DNA of 64,000 nt from Prevotella sp. oral taxon 475 (GCF_018127805.1 NZ_CP072334.1:1-64000), one strand, 5' to 3'; shown: positions 33,625 through 43,694, counted from the stretch's first letter. The notes: a model not told the origin generated them from the sequence alone. Numbers and translations: made by a program.

Positions 33625-34845
33625 ATGAGACAAATCATCCGGCATTTCACCGACAACGATGCTTACACTTTCAGCTGCCAATACTATGTTTTGCAGACCT
33701 ATCCGCGTGCTGAGGTGGAATATACGTTCTTCGACCGCAACCAAACGGTCTATCCCAAGGGATTTTCTGACCTTGTGCAACAGCAAATCGACTTGATGCG
33801 CAACGTGAAAATCACTGAAGAGGAAATCGCTTTCATGCAGCAACGCATGTATTATCTGCCGCAATGGTACTTCACTTTTCTGCGCGGCTACTCTTTTAAT
33901 CCGGCCGAGGTGCATATCGGTCAAACGGCGGAAGGGAAACTCGAGATTTCGATTCGCGGCAAATGGTATTCCACCATCATGTGGGAGATGCCTGTTCTCT
34001 CGATTATCTCCGAACTGATGCACAACCTCCGCGGCGACCTCTTACGCTACGATGCTCGGCGGGAGTATGAAAGGGCGGCTGAGAAAGCACGTGAGATTCT
34101 GCGCGGCGGGCTCATTTTAGGCGATATGGGCACGCGTCGCCGTTTGTCGTTTGCCCACCACGACAGCGTGATTCGGGCCATGAAAGAGATGGTCGAACAA
34201 GAGGGCGAAACCGTAGAAGGGAAGTTCTGTCCGTGGGCGGGCCGATTTACCGGCACCAGCAATGTCTATCTGGCCATGAAATACAAACTCGTTCCCATCG
34301 GAACGATGAGTCACCAACTCATCGAATTCGAGGAGAACGTGAGCAGCATCTTCGAATGCAACTTCAACGTGATGCGTAAATTCAGCGATGTTTACGATGG
34401 CGACAATGGCATTTATCTCTATGATTGCTTCGGCGATAAGGTGTTTTTCAATAATCTTTCCAAACGCATGGCATTGATGTTCACCGGTCTGCGAGTAGAC
34501 AGCGGCGTGGAAGAAGAACAAACCGAACGGATTATCGAGAAATATCGTTCGCTGGGCATCAATCCTGCCACTAAGCAAGTGGTCTACAGCAATGGGCTCA
34601 ACATCCGTCGGGCTCTTGAAATTCATCGCTTCGTAGACGGCAGAGTGCAAGACAGTTATGGCATGGGCACTTTCCTTACTTGTGATGTGGAAAACTGCGA
34701 ACCGATGAACATCGTTGTGAAGCTTACCCAATGCCGCATCACTGAGAAGCGCGAGTGGCACGACTGTGTGAAACTGTCGTGCGACAAGGGTAAGACGCTC
34801 GGCAATCCCGATAAATGCGCCTATCTGTTAAAACTCATCGAATAG
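33625..34845 (+). CDS. pncB: Nicotinate phosphoribosyltransferase
   Basis: PncB joins nicotinate and PRPP to give nicotinate mononucleotide in NAD salvage. The product from MRQIIRHFTDNDAYTFSCQYYV (33625) is 406 residues. It shows the family motifs FLRGYSF near 90, GTRRRLSFAHHD, GTSNVYLAMKYKLVPIGTMSHQ (with the active-site His) and DGDNGIYLYDCFGDK. The C-terminal part VVKLTQCRITEKREWHDCVKLS is also conserved. The upstream Asp-rich linker of the longer frame is not part of the protein. A bidirectional terminator lies between it and pnp. Confidence 0.94.
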   Translation: MRQIIRHFTDNDAYTFSCQYYVLQTYPRAEVEYTFFDRNQTVYPKGFSDLVQQQIDLMRNVKITEEEIAFMQQRMYYLPQWYFTFLRGYSFNPAEVHIGQTAEGKLEISIRGKWYSTIMWEMPVLSIISELMHNLRGDLLRYDARREYERAAEKAREILRGGLILGDMGTRRRLSFAHHDSVIRAMKEMVEQEGETVEGKFCPWAGRFTGTSNVYLAMKYKLVPIGTMSHQLIEFEENVSSIFECNFNVMRKFSDVYDGDNGIYLYDCFGDKVFFNNLSKRMALMFTGLRVDSGVEEEQTERIIEKYRSLGINPATKQVVYSNGLNIRRALEIHRFVDGRVQDSYGMGTFLTCDVENCEPMNIVVKLTQCRITEKREWHDCVKLSCDKGKTLGNPDKCAYLLKLIE

Positions 34846-34876
34846 CTACTTCTGCCATTTCTCCGTTATCCATATA

Positions 34877-34912
34877 AAACAACGGGCAACCCACTTGGGT
34901 TGCCCGTTGTTT
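34877..34912. terminator. Bidirectional terminator between pncB and pnp
   Basis: AAACAACGGGCAACCC (34877-34892) pairs perfectly with GGGTTGCCCGTTGTTT (34897-34912) around a 4-nt loop, with A-tract and T-tract on either side. It serves the convergent pncB and pnp genes. Confidence 0.85.
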
Positions 34913-34970
34913 CTATTGAGTCGTCAAGACCCTCCCGCTTGTGGAGAGCCCGACGATGTGCTCTTTCTTC

Positions 34971-37187
34971 TTAATCGCGATCTCCACGGCCGCGGCGCTC
35001 TCCCCTTTCAGGTCTGTCGCCACGCGGACGGCGTTCGCGCTCGACATAACCTTCGGGTTTCTCCATCAACACACGACGAGACAGCTTATACTTGCCCGTC
35101 TTGGGATCGATGTCGAGCAGTTTCACCCGCATCTTGTCACCTTCCTTGATGCCCGCTTCTTCAACCGTTTCAAGGCGTTTCCAATCTATTTCAGAGATGT
35201 GCAGCAGTCCGTCTTTGCCTGGCATAATCTCTACGAAGCAGCCGTAAGGCATCACCGAACGCACGGTACCTTCGTAAATTTCTCCCACTTCGGGAACGGC
35301 CACGATGGCACGTATCTTCGAAAGGGCTGCATCGATGCTGGCTTTGTCGGGTGCGCTGACTTGAACCTTACCCTTGCCATCCACTTCGTCGATGGTAATG
35401 GTTGTGCCCGTGTCTTCTTGCATCTGCTGAATAATCTTTCCGCCTGGGCCAATAACGGCACCGATAAACTCTTTGGGAATTTCGATTTGCACGATGCGTG
35501 GAACTTGGGGTTTCAATTCGGGACGTGGTTCGGCAATCGTCTCGGTAAGCTTACCAAGGATATGCTCGCGACCAGCCTTAGCTTGCATCAGGGCCTTTTC
35601 AAGTATTTCGAAGCTCAAGCCGTCGCACTTGATGTCCATTTGCGTTGCAGTAAGTCCGTCTTTCGTTCCCGTTGTCTTGAAGTCCATATCGCCCAAGTGG
35701 TCCTCGTCACCAAGAATATCGCTAAGGATAGCATACTTCTCTTCGCCCGGATTCTTAATCAAACCCATGGCAATACCGCTAACGGGTTTCTTAAGAGGTA
35801 CACCAGCGTCCATCAAGGCAAGTGTTCCAGCACATACGGTAGCCATAGACGAAGAACCGTTGCTCTCCAAAATCTGACTTACCACACGAACCGTGTAGGG
35901 ATAATCTGCAGGAATCTGACCCTTCAAACCACGCCAAGCCAAGTGTCCGTGACCAATTTCACGACGGCCAACACCACGTTGAGCCTTGGCCTCGCCTGTT
36001 GAGAAGGGAGGGAAGTTATAGTGCAAAAGGAAACGCATGTAACTCTTGTCGAGCACATCGTCTACCATTTTCTCATCGAGCTTTGTGCCCAAGGTACACG
36101 TAGAGAGGCTTTGCGTTTCGCCACGGGTGAAGATGGCGCTGCCGTGAGGCATGGGAAGCGAATTTACTTCGCACCAGATGGGGCGAATTTCGTCGGTCTT
36201 ACGACCATCGAGACGCTTGCCTTCGTCGAGAATGCAACGGCGCATGGCATCGCGCAACACATCGTCGTAGTAGCGTGCAGCCAAAGCGTGCTTCTCTTCC
36301 AGCTCTTCGGCGGTAAGCTTTTCGGTATTTTTGGCGTCGTACTTCTCCAAGAAGTCGGTAACGATTTTATCGAAAGCGTCGTGACGCTCTTGCTTAGCCA
36401 GAGCCTGCTTGGTAACGTCGTACACGGGCTGATACAGTTCGTCGTTCATCTGCTTACGCAAATCTTCGTCGTTCACCTCGTGTTCGTATTCGCGTTTAAC
36501 GTCTTTACCCAGTTCCTTAGCCAGTTCTTCTTGCATGGTGCACATGGGCTTGATGGCCTCGTGAGCCACCTTAAGAGCTTGAATAAGGTCTTGTTCGGTA
36601 ACCTCGTCCATTTCTCCTTCCACCATCATGATGTTGTCTTTGGTTGCACCCACCATGATATCCATGTCGGCTTCCTTCATTTGCTCGAAGGTGGGGTTAA
36701 CTACATATTCGCCGTTAACCCTTGCAACGCGAACCTCGCTGATGTAGAAATCGAAGGGAATATCTGAACATGCCATTGCCGAAGACGCGGCCAAACCGGC
36801 CAAAGCGTCGGGTTGGTCAACACCATCTGCCGACAACAGCATCACGTTTACATAAACTTCTGCATGGTAGTTTGAGGGGAATAAGGGCCGCAAAACGCGG
36901 TCTACAAGGCGCGAGGTAAGAATCTCGTTGTCGCCGGGCTTGCCTTCGCGTTTGGTAAAGCCACCAGGGAAACGCCCTGCGGCAGAATACTGCTCTCTGT
37001 AATCAACTTGCAAAGGCATAAAATCGGTTCCGGGAACTGCATCTTTTGCGGCACAAACAGTAGCAAGGAGCACGGTGTTGCCCATACGAACGACAGCCGA
37101 ACCATCGGCCTGCTTTGCCACTTTCCCGGTCTCAATGCTGATGGTTCTGCCATCAGGCAATGAAATTGTTTTCGTTATTACGTTCAT
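34971..37187 (-). CDS. pnp: Polyribonucleotide nucleotidyltransferase (PNPase)
   Basis: PNPase degrades RNA 3' to 5' by phosphorolysis. The 738-residue product has two RNase PH domains (about 1-230 and 310-540; [20 protein letters not shown] and [20 protein letters not shown] are seen), a central helical linker, a KH domain ([20 protein letters not shown] near 570-630), an S1 domain ([20 protein letters not shown] near 645-715) and an Arg/Gly-rich tail. A promoter is seen at 37230. The protein is of normal length, and no degradosome partner is adjacent. Confidence 0.96.
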   Translation of the reverse strand: MNVITKTISLPDGRTISIETGKVAKQADGSAVVRMGNTVLLATVCAAKDAVPGTDFMPLQVDYREQYSAAGRFPGGFTKREGKPGDNEILTSRLVDRVLRPLFPSNYHAEVYVNVMLLSADGVDQPDALAGLAASSAMACSDIPFDFYISEVRVARVNGEYVVNPTFEQMKEADMDIMVGATKDNIMMVEGEMDEVTEQDLIQALKVAHEAIKPMCTMQEELAKELGKDVKREYEHEVNDEDLRKQMNDELYQPVYDVTKQALAKQERHDAFDKIVTDFLEKYDAKNTEKLTAEELEEKHALAARYYDDVLRDAMRRCILDEGKRLDGRKTDEIRPIWCEVNSLPMPHGSAIFTRGETQSLSTCTLGTKLDEKMVDDVLDKSYMRFLLHYNFPPFSTGEAKAQRGVGRREIGHGHLAWRGLKGQIPADYPYTVRVVSQILESNGSSSMATVCAGTLALMDAGVPLKKPVSGIAMGLIKNPGEEKYAILSDILGDEDHLGDMDFKTTGTKDGLTATQMDIKCDGLSFEILEKALMQAKAGREHILGKLTETIAEPRPELKPQVPRIVQIEIPKEFIGAVIGPGGKIIQQMQEDTGTTITIDEVDGKGKVQVSAPDKASIDAALSKIRAIVAVPEVGEIYEGTVRSVMPYGCFVEIMPGKDGLLHISEIDWKRLETVEEAGIKEGDKMRVKLLDIDPKTGKYKLSRRVLMEKPEGYVERERRPRGDRPERGERRGRGDRD

Positions 37188-37229
37188 CTAAAAACTTATT
37201 GTTTTAAAACATCTAAAAATAAATTGGCG

Positions 37230-37237
37230 CAAAGGTA
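37230..37237 (-). promoter_or_regulatory. Predicted promoter -7 box (TACCTTTG) of pnp
   Basis: TACCTTTG on the minus strand lies 43 bp before the pnp ATG. Confidence 0.6.
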
Positions 37238-37387
37238 GGTAATAAAAAAGGAAATGACGAATAATCAAGGAGTTATTTTCGCTCAGAGCAGACCGAAACG
37301 TCTCGCATAACATCAAGTAACGAATGTAAAATGAATGTTGCGTGATGGCCTGAGATGGTTGGAGAAATGGTTGGAAGTGTTTAAAAC

Positions 37388-37441
37388 GATGCGCGCAGAT
37401 GATCAGAATGATGCGCGCAGATGATCAGAACGATGCGCGCA
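37388..37441. repeat. Tandem repeat, 22 bp, three copies
   Basis: GATGCGCGC starts at 37388, 37410 and 37432, exactly 22 bp apart, followed in copies one and two by AGATGATCAGAA. It does not resemble the GCTAAG arrays in sequence. It lies between the pnp promoter and the frdB terminator; nothing else is seen in 37240-37500. Confidence 0.75.
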
Positions 37442-37504
37442 AGTGACTACATTGAGAACCGGAGACCACTTCCTGCGCACGAAGAGGTCTGCGGAAAGGC
37501 AACA

Positions 37505-37551
37505 AAAAGAGCGAGGAAACACAGCCTTTCGGCCGGTCTCCCCGCTCTTTT
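37505..37551 (-). terminator. Terminator of the frdCAB operon
   Basis: AAAAGAGCG plus GG (37505-37516) pairs with CCCCGCTCTTTT (37540-37551) with one bulge, around an inner stem. It lies about 20 bp after the frdB stop. Confidence 0.7.
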
Positions 37552-37569
37552 CTTCATGATGTTTTTGTA

Positions 37570-38325
37570 TTAGTCTGCCAATTTCGCAGTTATAAACTCG
37601 CGATTGAGGCGTGCGATGTTGGCTATCGACTCGTTCTTGGGGCATTCGGCCTCGCAAGCACGGGTGTTAGTGCAATTGCCAAAGCCCAATTCTTCCATCG
37701 TCATCACCATAGCCTTAGCGCGTTTAGCTGCCTCGGGACGTCCTTGCGGCAACAAAGCCAATTGGCTCACCTTAGAGCTAACGAAGAGCATAGCCGATCC
37801 GTTCTTGCAAGCAGCCACGCAAGCACCGCAACCGATGCAGGTAGCGCAGTCCATTGCTTCGTCAGCATCTTCTTTGGAGATGAGGATAGCGTTGGCATCC
37901 TGCGGCTGACCGGTGCGAACGGTGGTGTATCCGCCGGCCTGTATAATTTTGTCGAAGGCACCGCGGTCTACCATACAGTCTTTTATGACAGGGAAGGCAG
38001 CCGAACGCCACGGTTCAACGGTGATCACATCGCCATCGTTGAAGCGGCGCATGTAGAGCTGACAAGTCGTCGCACCCGTGGCCGGACCATGGGGATGACC
38101 GTTGATGTAAAGCGAGCACATGCCGCAGATACCTTCGCGGCAGTCGTGGTCGAAGACGAAAGGCTCGTTTCCGCTTTCGATCAGTTGCTCGTTCAGAATG
38201 TCGAGCATCTCTAAGAACGATGTGTCTGTCGGGATGTCTTTCATCTCGAACGTATCAAAATGCCCCTTATCTTTGGGTCCATTCTGACGCCACACTTTGA
38301 GTGTGAAACTTATATTCTTTTCCAT
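37570..38325 (-). CDS. frdB: Fumarate reductase/succinate dehydrogenase iron-sulfur subunit
   Basis: The 251-residue subunit that passes electrons between the flavoprotein and the quinone site. The [2Fe-2S] cysteines are in [10 protein letters not shown] plus a later TTCQ, the [4Fe-4S] set in [11 protein letters not shown], and the third set in [12 protein letters not shown]. The length and the three-subunit order C-A-B are those of the di-heme B-type enzyme of epsilonproteobacteria and Bacteroidota, used for fumarate respiration and succinate production. It starts 48 bp after frdA and ends the operon. Confidence 0.95.
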   Translation of the reverse strand: MEKNISFTLKVWRQNGPKDKGHFDTFEMKDIPTDTSFLEMLDILNEQLIESGNEPFVFDHDCREGICGMCSLYINGHPHGPATGATTCQLYMRRFNDGDVITVEPWRSAAFPVIKDCMVDRGAFDKIIQAGGYTTVRTGQPQDANAILISKEDADEAMDCATCIGCGACVAACKNGSAMLFVSSKVSQLALLPQGRPEAAKRAKAMVMTMEELGFGNCTNTRACEAECPKNESIANIARLNREFITAKLAD

Positions 38326-38373
38326 TTCTTGTAAGTCTTATATCTAAATTGGAGTGACTCGTGAGCTAAGAAA

Positions 38374-40356
38374 TTATTGTTTATAATTTCTCGTCTGCAC
38401 TTTGATTGCTTCATACTCCAGCGGTTCTTTGATCAGCTCCGGTTCTGTTGTGTCGTTGCCTTGATACTTCCAGCAACCCACGTAGAAGAAGTTCTCGTCG
38501 TCGCGTTTGGCTTCACCTTCCTCGGTTTGGTATTCCTCGCGGAAGTGTCCGCCACAGCTCTCGTTACGCGACAGGGCATCATAGGCTTCGAGTTGGCCCA
38601 TGATGATGAAGTCGCGCAGATGGATCGCTTTATCAAGCTCGATGTTGAGTCCTTCTTTGCTTCCGGGGATGAAAAGGTTGCTGTCGAACTCTTTGCGCAG
38701 TTCCTTCATCTTAGCAATTCCCTCGCGCAGACCCTCAGCCGTACGGCCCATGCCTACGTGTTCCCACATGATATGACCTAATTCTTTATGTATTGAGTCG
38801 ACCGAACGCTTACCTTGAATGCCCATCAGTCGGTCGATTTCTGCCTGAACGCCTTTCTCGGCTTCTTCGAACTCGGGCAGGTCGGTAGACAGACGCGGCC
38901 AAATAGCTTGGTCGGCCAAGTAATTCTGAATGGTATAGGGCAACACAAAGTAGCCGTCGGCCAGTCCTTGCATCAGTGCCGAGGCACCCAAACGATTGGC
39001 TCCGTGGTCGGAGAAGTTGCACTCGCCGATAGCGAAGAGACCTTTGATAGAGGTCATCAGTTCGTAATCCACCCAGATACCACCCATTGTGTAGTGGATA
39101 GCGGGGTAGATCATCATCGGGTTGTAATACTTCACGCCATTGATTTCGTTGGCCAGCTCTCCGGGATTCACGTCGGTAATCTCCTCATACATATCGAAGA
39201 GGTTGCCATAACGCTGGAGAATGGTCTCGATACCCAAACGGTTGATCGACTCGGAGAAGTCCAGGAACACAGCCAAACCTGTGTTATTCACGCCGAAACC
39301 TTTATCGCAACGCTCCTTGGCAGCACGCGAAGCCACATCGCGGGGCACCAAATTGCCGAAAGCAGGATAGCGCCGCTCGAGATAATAGTCACGATCTTCC
39401 TCAGGAATGTCCGACCCACGCTTCTCGCCGGCCTGCAATGCTTTGGCATCTTCCAGTTTCTTGGGCACCCAGATACGGCCATCGTTACGCAGCGACTCAG
39501 ACATCAACGTCAGCTTCGACTGTTTATCGCCATGCACAGGAATACAGGTAGGATGAATCTGAACGTAAGACGGATTGGCGAAATATGCTCCCTTACGATA
39601 GCATTGAATAGCAGCCGTACAGTTGCAGCCCATCGCATTGGTCGATAGGAAATAGGCATTGCCATATCCGCCCGTAGCGATGACTACGGCATTAGCCGAG
39701 AAACGCTCCAGCTTACCTGTGACGAGATTCTTAGCAATGATGCCTCGTGCGCGGTCGTCTACAATCACCACATCTTCCATCTCGTAGCGGGTGTAGAGTT
39801 TCACCTTTCCGGCGCGCACCTGACAGCTGAGTGCCGAGTAGGCTCCCAGCAAGAGTTGCTGACCCGTTTGTCCTTTGGCGTAGAACGTGCGACTTACCTG
39901 CGCACCACCAAACGAACGATTAGCCAACATACCTCCATACTCACGAGCAAACGGAACACCCTGTGCCACACACTGGTCGATGATGCTATTGCTCACCTCG
40001 GCCAAGCGATAAACATTAGCTTCACGAGCGCGATAGTCGCCACCTTTCACCGTATCGTAGAAAAGACGATAGACAGAGTCGCCGTCATTCTGATAATTCT
40101 TCGCCGCGTTGATACCGCCTTGCGCCGCAATGGAGTGTGCCCGGCGGGGCGAATCCTGAATGCAGAAGTTGAGAACGTTGAAGCCCATCTCTCCCAGAGA
40201 GGCTGCTGCGCTGGCTCCTGCCAGGCCCGTTCCCACCACAATGACATCCAATTTCAGTTTATTCTTTGGGTTCACCAATCGCTGATGAGCCTTGTAGTTG
40301 GTCCATTTCTCAGCCACTGGTCCTTCAGGAATCCTTGAGTCTATTTTAATTGCCAT
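38374..40356 (-). CDS. frdA: Fumarate reductase/succinate dehydrogenase flavoprotein subunit
   Basis: The 660-residue catalytic subunit. It has the FAD-binding [19 protein letters not shown] (about 41-59), the [20 protein letters not shown] stretch whose His carries the covalent FAD, the capping-domain loop [10 protein letters not shown], and the active-site residues around [14 protein letters not shown] and [13 protein letters not shown]. The C-terminal helical domain ends [20 protein letters not shown]. Together with FrdB and FrdC it couples menaquinol to fumarate in anaerobes. Confidence 0.96.
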   Translation of the reverse strand: MAIKIDSRIPEGPVAEKWTNYKAHQRLVNPKNKLKLDVIVVGTGLAGASAAASLGEMGFNVLNFCIQDSPRRAHSIAAQGGINAAKNYQNDGDSVYRLFYDTVKGGDYRAREANVYRLAEVSNSIIDQCVAQGVPFAREYGGMLANRSFGGAQVSRTFYAKGQTGQQLLLGAYSALSCQVRAGKVKLYTRYEMEDVVIVDDRARGIIAKNLVTGKLERFSANAVVIATGGYGNAYFLSTNAMGCNCTAAIQCYRKGAYFANPSYVQIHPTCIPVHGDKQSKLTLMSESLRNDGRIWVPKKLEDAKALQAGEKRGSDIPEEDRDYYLERRYPAFGNLVPRDVASRAAKERCDKGFGVNNTGLAVFLDFSESINRLGIETILQRYGNLFDMYEEITDVNPGELANEINGVKYYNPMMIYPAIHYTMGGIWVDYELMTSIKGLFAIGECNFSDHGANRLGASALMQGLADGYFVLPYTIQNYLADQAIWPRLSTDLPEFEEAEKGVQAEIDRLMGIQGKRSVDSIHKELGHIMWEHVGMGRTAEGLREGIAKMKELRKEFDSNLFIPGSKEGLNIELDKAIHLRDFIIMGQLEAYDALSRNESCGGHFREEYQTEEGEAKRDDENFFYVGCWKYQGNDTTEPELIKEPLEYEAIKVQTRNYKQ

Positions 40357-40384
40357 AATCTTATGTTTTTAACCATGATGAAAT

Positions 40385-41071
40385 TTAAGCGTGGCAGCAC
40401 AGACTGGGCGCGCAACCCACTGCAAAAGCCAAAACCACAACGAGAAAACCGAGCATCAGCAGTGTGGTATACACCAGTCCGATCATCTTCCAACGGTCGA
40501 ACCAAACCTTCCCATTCACGCCCAAACTCTGCATCGCGCTCCAGAAACCGTGAGAAAGATGGAACCAAATGGCAACGATCCACACCACATAAAGCACCAC
40601 ATACACCGGGTTGGAGAAGGTGTCTTGAATGTAAGAGAAGCCGTCTGCAGGGTGGAACTTCGTCTCCATGCCCACCAATTCGGCAAACATCATGTTGTAC
40701 CAAAAGTTGAACAAGTGCAGCAACAGGCCCAAACCGATGATGATACCCAGCACCAACATGTTTTGCGAGGCCCATTCTACCTTCGCCGGACGTGCCGTAA
40801 CGGCATACCGTTCAGAGCCACGGGCCCTACGATTCTGTGCCGTCAGAATGAAAGCATACACGATGTGGAGCACCGTTAATGCTCCGAGACCCACCGTTGC
40901 CACAACGGCATACCAGTTGGCTCCCAGAAATTCGCAAATCATGTTGTAGGCTTCACCCGAGAATAGTGCCACAACGTTCATCGACATGTGGAATGTCAAG
41001 AACAGAATCAGCGCTACGCCGGTGACCGACATGATCACTTTTCTACCAATAGAAGAATTGATTAACCACAT
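40385..41071 (-). CDS. frdC: Fumarate reductase/succinate dehydrogenase cytochrome b subunit
   Basis: A 228-residue membrane protein with five helices, about residues 12-32 (VIMSVTGVALILFLTFHMSM), 58-78, 105-127, 157-178 and 203-225. Conserved His residues lie in FHMSMN, VLHIVYAF, LLHLFNFW and WFHLSHGFW and are predicted heme ligands of the di-heme type. The chain ends in a Cys/His-containing VGCAPSLCCHA. It opens the operon behind a structured leader. Confidence 0.93.
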   Translation of the reverse strand: MWLINSSIGRKVIMSVTGVALILFLTFHMSMNVVALFSGEAYNMICEFLGANWYAVVATVGLGALTVLHIVYAFILTAQNRRARGSERYAVTARPAKVEWASQNMLVLGIIIGLGLLLHLFNFWYNMMFAELVGMETKFHPADGFSYIQDTFSNPVYVVLYVVWIVAIWFHLSHGFWSAMQSLGVNGKVWFDRWKMIGLVYTTLLMLGFLVVVLAFAVGCAPSLCCHA

Positions 41072-41131
41072 AAATGATTGAAATTTAATATTTTATTTGT
41101 TGTTTTTTCTTGCCGATAGCAGTGCTCCAGG

Positions 41132-41158
41132 GCCCGGACAGACCATTTTTGTCCGGGC
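41132..41158 (-). promoter_or_regulatory. Hairpin in the frdC leader
   Basis: GCCCGGAC (41132-41139) pairs with GTCCGGGC (41151-41158), and a shorter ATACC/GGTAT stem lies at 41162-41179. Both fall inside the roughly 120-nt leader between the frdC promoter and its ATG. A control role is possible but not shown. Confidence 0.5.
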
Positions 41159-41199
41159 ATAATACCTTGTTTTAGGTATCGAACAGGTGTAATAGACTG

Positions 41200-41207
41200 C
41201 AAAAATA
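41200..41207 (-). promoter_or_regulatory. Predicted promoter -7 box (TATTTTTG) of frdCAB
   Basis: TATTTTTG on the minus strand fits TAnnTTTG, 129 bp before the frdC ATG. Confidence 0.45.
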
Positions 41208-41280
41208 CTATATTTTAGTGATCCGTCAAAGTTTTTTTACGAAAATAAAGCCTCTCCGAACTTCATAATTATCTATAAAA

Positions 41281-41387
41281 ATATATAACAAGGTCGGGCT
41301 AAACTGAGCCTCGTATACCTTATTATATATATCCCCCGACAAGAAATGCTTTCCAAGCGGCAACCGATGCCTTGCGGAAAGCATTTC
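41281..41387. repeat. Two adjacent inverted repeats upstream of the MIP18 gene
   Basis: ATATATAACAAGG (41281-41293) pairs with CCTTATTATATAT (41318-41330) with one mismatch. Next to it GAAATGCTTTCC (41343-41354) pairs perfectly with GGAAAGCATTTC (41376-41387). The second ends 14 bp before the -7 box, where an operator or upstream terminator would be expected. Confidence 0.65.
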
Positions 41388-41400
41388 CTCCATTTTTCAT

Positions 41401-41408
41401 TATCTTTG
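41401..41408 (+). promoter_or_regulatory. Predicted promoter -7 box (TATCTTTG) of the MIP18-family gene
   Basis: TATCTTTG followed by CGG. The ATG at 41438 is 30 bp downstream; the in-frame ATG at 41372 lies upstream of the box and is excluded. Confidence 0.65.
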
Positions 41409-41437
41409 CGGAAAACAATATCAAACCCGTATTTACA

Positions 41438-41758
41438 ATGACACAAGAAGAAAAACTGAAGATAGAAGAGCGCATCATCGATGTGCTCAAAACCGTATAC
41501 GACCCGGAAATTCCCGTCAACATCTACGATTTAGGCTTGATTTATAAGGTAGACTTGCATGAAGATGGCGTGCTCGACCTTGATATGACCTTCACTGCAC
41601 CGGCCTGTCCGGCTGCCGATTTCATCCTTGAAGACGTGCGCACCAAGGTAGAAAGCATCGAGGGCGTCACCGCTTCGAACATCGAACTGGTGTTCGAGCC
41701 TGCTTGGGATCAGAGCATGATGAGCGAAGAAGCCCGCGTAGAACTCGGCTTTGAATAA
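41438..41758 (+). CDS. MIP18/DUF59-family iron-sulfur assembly protein
   Basis: The product from MTQEEKLKIEERIID is 106 residues, a complete MIP18-like domain. It has DPEIPVNIYDLGLIYKVDL and FTAPACPAADFILEDVRTK with the conserved Cys of this family. Such proteins (SufT, PaaD and the eukaryotic MIP18 homologs) help build or deliver iron-sulfur clusters; the exact partner here is unknown. The longer frame from 41372 adds a segment that overlaps the promoter. It shares its operon with lpxH, 81 bp further. Confidence 0.9.
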   Translation: MTQEEKLKIEERIIDVLKTVYDPEIPVNIYDLGLIYKVDLHEDGVLDLDMTFTAPACPAADFILEDVRTKVESIEGVTASNIELVFEPAWDQSMMSEEARVELGFE

Positions 41759-41839
41759 GAACTGGCCTTGTCTTCTCCTCCCAACCAACATGTGAGAACC
41801 AAGAGAAGACGTGCGCACAACGTTGAAAATCCTGTCAGC

Positions 41840-42604
41840 ATGAAGAATGTTTATTTCCTTTCCGATGCCCATCTGGGTTCGCTTGCTATTCCGCACGGGC
41901 GCACACAGGAACGGCGATTGGTTCGTTTCCTCGACAGTATCAAGGAGAAAGCCGAGGCAATCTATCTCATGGGCGACCTGTTCGACTTCTGGAACGAATA
42001 CCGATACGTCGTGCCCAAAGGCTATACGCGCTTTCTCGGTAAGCTTTCAGAACTGACCGACCAGGGAGTAGAGGTGCATTTCTTCGTGGGCAATCACGAT
42101 TTGTGGACTTACGGCTATTTAGAACAAGAATGCGGACTCATCGTTCACCAGAAACCGATCACCACAGAGATTCTTGGCAAAGTGTTTTTCCTGGCTCATG
42201 GCGATGGATTGGGCGATCCCGACCCGCTCTTTCGCTTTCTTCGCCGCCTCTTCCGCAACACTTTTTGCCAGCATTTGCTCAACGCTTTGCATCCCAGATG
42301 GGGCATGTCGCTGGGTTTGAACTGGGCAAAACACAGCCGAATGAAAAGAGCCGACGGCAAAGAGATGCCTTATCTCGGAGAAGAAAAAGAGTATCTCGTG
42401 CGTTTCACCAAAGCCTATATGAAAGAACATCAGGACATCGACTTCTTTATCTACGGTCATCGTCACATCGAACTCGACCTGATGCTCCCACATAAAACGC
42501 GCATGCTCATTCTCGGCGACTGGATTTGGCAATTCACCTATGCTGTCTTCGACGGCGAGCATCTCTTTATGGAGCAATACATCGAGGGCGAATCGCAACC
42601 CTAA
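41840..42604 (+). CDS. lpxH: UDP-2,3-diacylglucosamine diphosphatase-like metallophosphoesterase
   Basis: From MKNVYFLSDAHLGS (41840) the product is 254 residues, a calcineurin-type fold with the metal motifs SDAHLGS, GDLFDFWNEY, GNHDLW, HGDGLG and YGHRHIEL. LpxH-type enzymes cleave UDP-2,3-diacylglucosamine in lipid A synthesis. Bacteroidota LpxH is longer and diverged from the E. coli enzyme, so the exact substrate is inferred. The longer frame from 41768 is not needed. A strong terminator follows at 42625. Confidence 0.87.
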   Translation: MKNVYFLSDAHLGSLAIPHGRTQERRLVRFLDSIKEKAEAIYLMGDLFDFWNEYRYVVPKGYTRFLGKLSELTDQGVEVHFFVGNHDLWTYGYLEQECGLIVHQKPITTEILGKVFFLAHGDGLGDPDPLFRFLRRLFRNTFCQHLLNALHPRWGMSLGLNWAKHSRMKRADGKEMPYLGEEKEYLVRFTKAYMKEHQDIDFFIYGHRHIELDLMLPHKTRMLILGDWIWQFTYAVFDGEHLFMEQYIEGESQP

Positions 42605-42624
42605 ACAGCTCCTATCCAAAGAAG

Positions 42625-42669
42625 AAGAACGAAAAAAGAAGCCCCGGCGAGGCTTCTTTTTTCGTTCTT
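42625..42669 (+). terminator. Strong terminator after lpxH
   Basis: Perfect 19-bp arms (42625-42643 and 42651-42669), with GAAGCC and GGCTTC at the top of the stem, 7-nt loop, A-tract before and T-tract after. It lies 20 bp after the stop. Confidence 0.9.
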
Positions 42670-42743
42670 ATCTTTTGTTCAACCATTTCTCGTGGCAAGA
42701 AATCACATCCGTTCGGAATCACAAACTACCAAGTAACCCCTCT

Positions 42744-42898
42744 TTTCTCGTTCCTCAATAAGTGCGTTTTGCCTTTCCACTTCATTAAAAACTCCATGCT
42801 GACGACTTTCAATTCTCGCCACAATAAAGCCCAAGCATACTTGGCTTTGCTCATTTAGCTTGACAAAAACGTTCTTTTTGACTTGACAAAACGTTGTT
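42744..42898. repeat. Dispersed repeat R3, copy 1
   Basis: CGTTCCTCAATAAGTGCGTTTT and, about 40 bp later, an inverted pair AAAGCCCAAG/CTTGGCTTT followed by AGCTTGACAAAAACGTTCTT. The same order occurs at 46583-46671 upstream of murF. There is no coding frame here. The rest of 42670-43020 shows only this repeat and short direct repeats. Confidence 0.65.
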
Positions 42899-43038
42899 TT
42901 CTTTCTTCCTGCCCAAAGAAATAGGGCGGAATATGGCGGCGATAGCCAGAAATTCGGCCAAGCAGAGAGAGGGCGAGTAAGAGTCGTTTTTGTCTTCCAG
43001 TGTGAGTATAATGAGCGGTTGATCTACAAAATCGACTT

Positions 43039-43140
43039 TTAAAAGCTAAGCCTTTACAATGCGTTTTCTTAGCTTTTGAGGAGTAAGGAGGAGAGAAAGA
43101 AGGAGTAAGAAGAGAAGAAGGAAGGAGTAGAGAGAAGGAG
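43039..43140. repeat. 22-bp repeat array G with purine tract
   Basis: A GCTAAG unit at 43045 and a CTTAGC unit at 43068 (orientation + -) lead into the purine tract 43079-43140 with GGAGTAAGGAGGAG and GGAGTAAGAAG words. Confidence 0.75.
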
Positions 43141-43162
43141 TGGAGCAGTCGAGATAAGAAAC

Positions 43163-43490
43163 AACCCTGTAAGGGTTGGTCTGTTGGTAGGGCTGGGTTG
43201 GCGAATGAAATGAGCCTACCCTGTCTAAGAGGGCCTCTTCCCCATTCAACCCCATCAGGGTTGGTCTGTTTCAGTCCCCTAAATGAGGGACTCAAACAGA
43301 TTGGAACATACCCTCTCATCCCCTCAATTAGGAGGATTGAACAGACCAAAACGCCCTCTAATCTCCTAACTGAAAGAGATTGGAGAAACCAAGACCTACG
43401 GCCTTGTTTTCTCTTTGCGTGCCGTAGACAGGGTAGGCTCGCTTCGCTCGCCAACCCTGCCCTACCAACAGATCAACCCCGATGGGGTTG
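43163..43490. repeat. REP-type inverted repeat unit without transposase gene
   Basis: The left arm (43163-43227) has a hairpin AACCCTGTAAGGGTT, then GGTCTGTTGGTAG, then GGTTGGCG...GAGCCTACCCTG. The right arm (43425-43490) is its inverted counterpart, ending in the hairpin AACCCCGATGGGGTT. Between the arms lie more short hairpins (AGTCCC/GGGACT, CCTC/GAGG) each next to GGTCTGT or its complement. It looks like a non-autonomous relative of the element at 44013. Confidence 0.75.
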
Positions 43491-43564
43491 TTTGCGCAAG
43501 GATGTATAAGATTCACCAACAAGTATAGTAAGCACCTGATCGTCAAGATGTTATAAAATGATTT

Positions 43565-43666
43565 TCAAAAGCTAAGAAAACAACGCGCAAAAGCTAAGAA
43601 AACGCATTGCAAAAACTTAGCTTTTACACTCCATTTTCTTAGCTTTTGTGTTGCGTTTTGTAAATA
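43565..43666. repeat. 22-bp repeat array H
   Basis: GCTAAG units at 43571 and 43593 and CTTAG units at 43616 and 43638, 22-23 bp apart, orientation + + - -, so the whole array is an inverted repeat. There is no purine tract. It lies in the transposase island. Confidence 0.8.
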
Positions 43667-43694
43667 ACTGATATTGAGGATGTTATGTTTTGAC

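Noticed and set aside
42855..43454. A 199-codon minus-strand frame over array G and the REP unit
   Set aside because: It consists entirely of translated repeats and has no similarity to any family I recognise.
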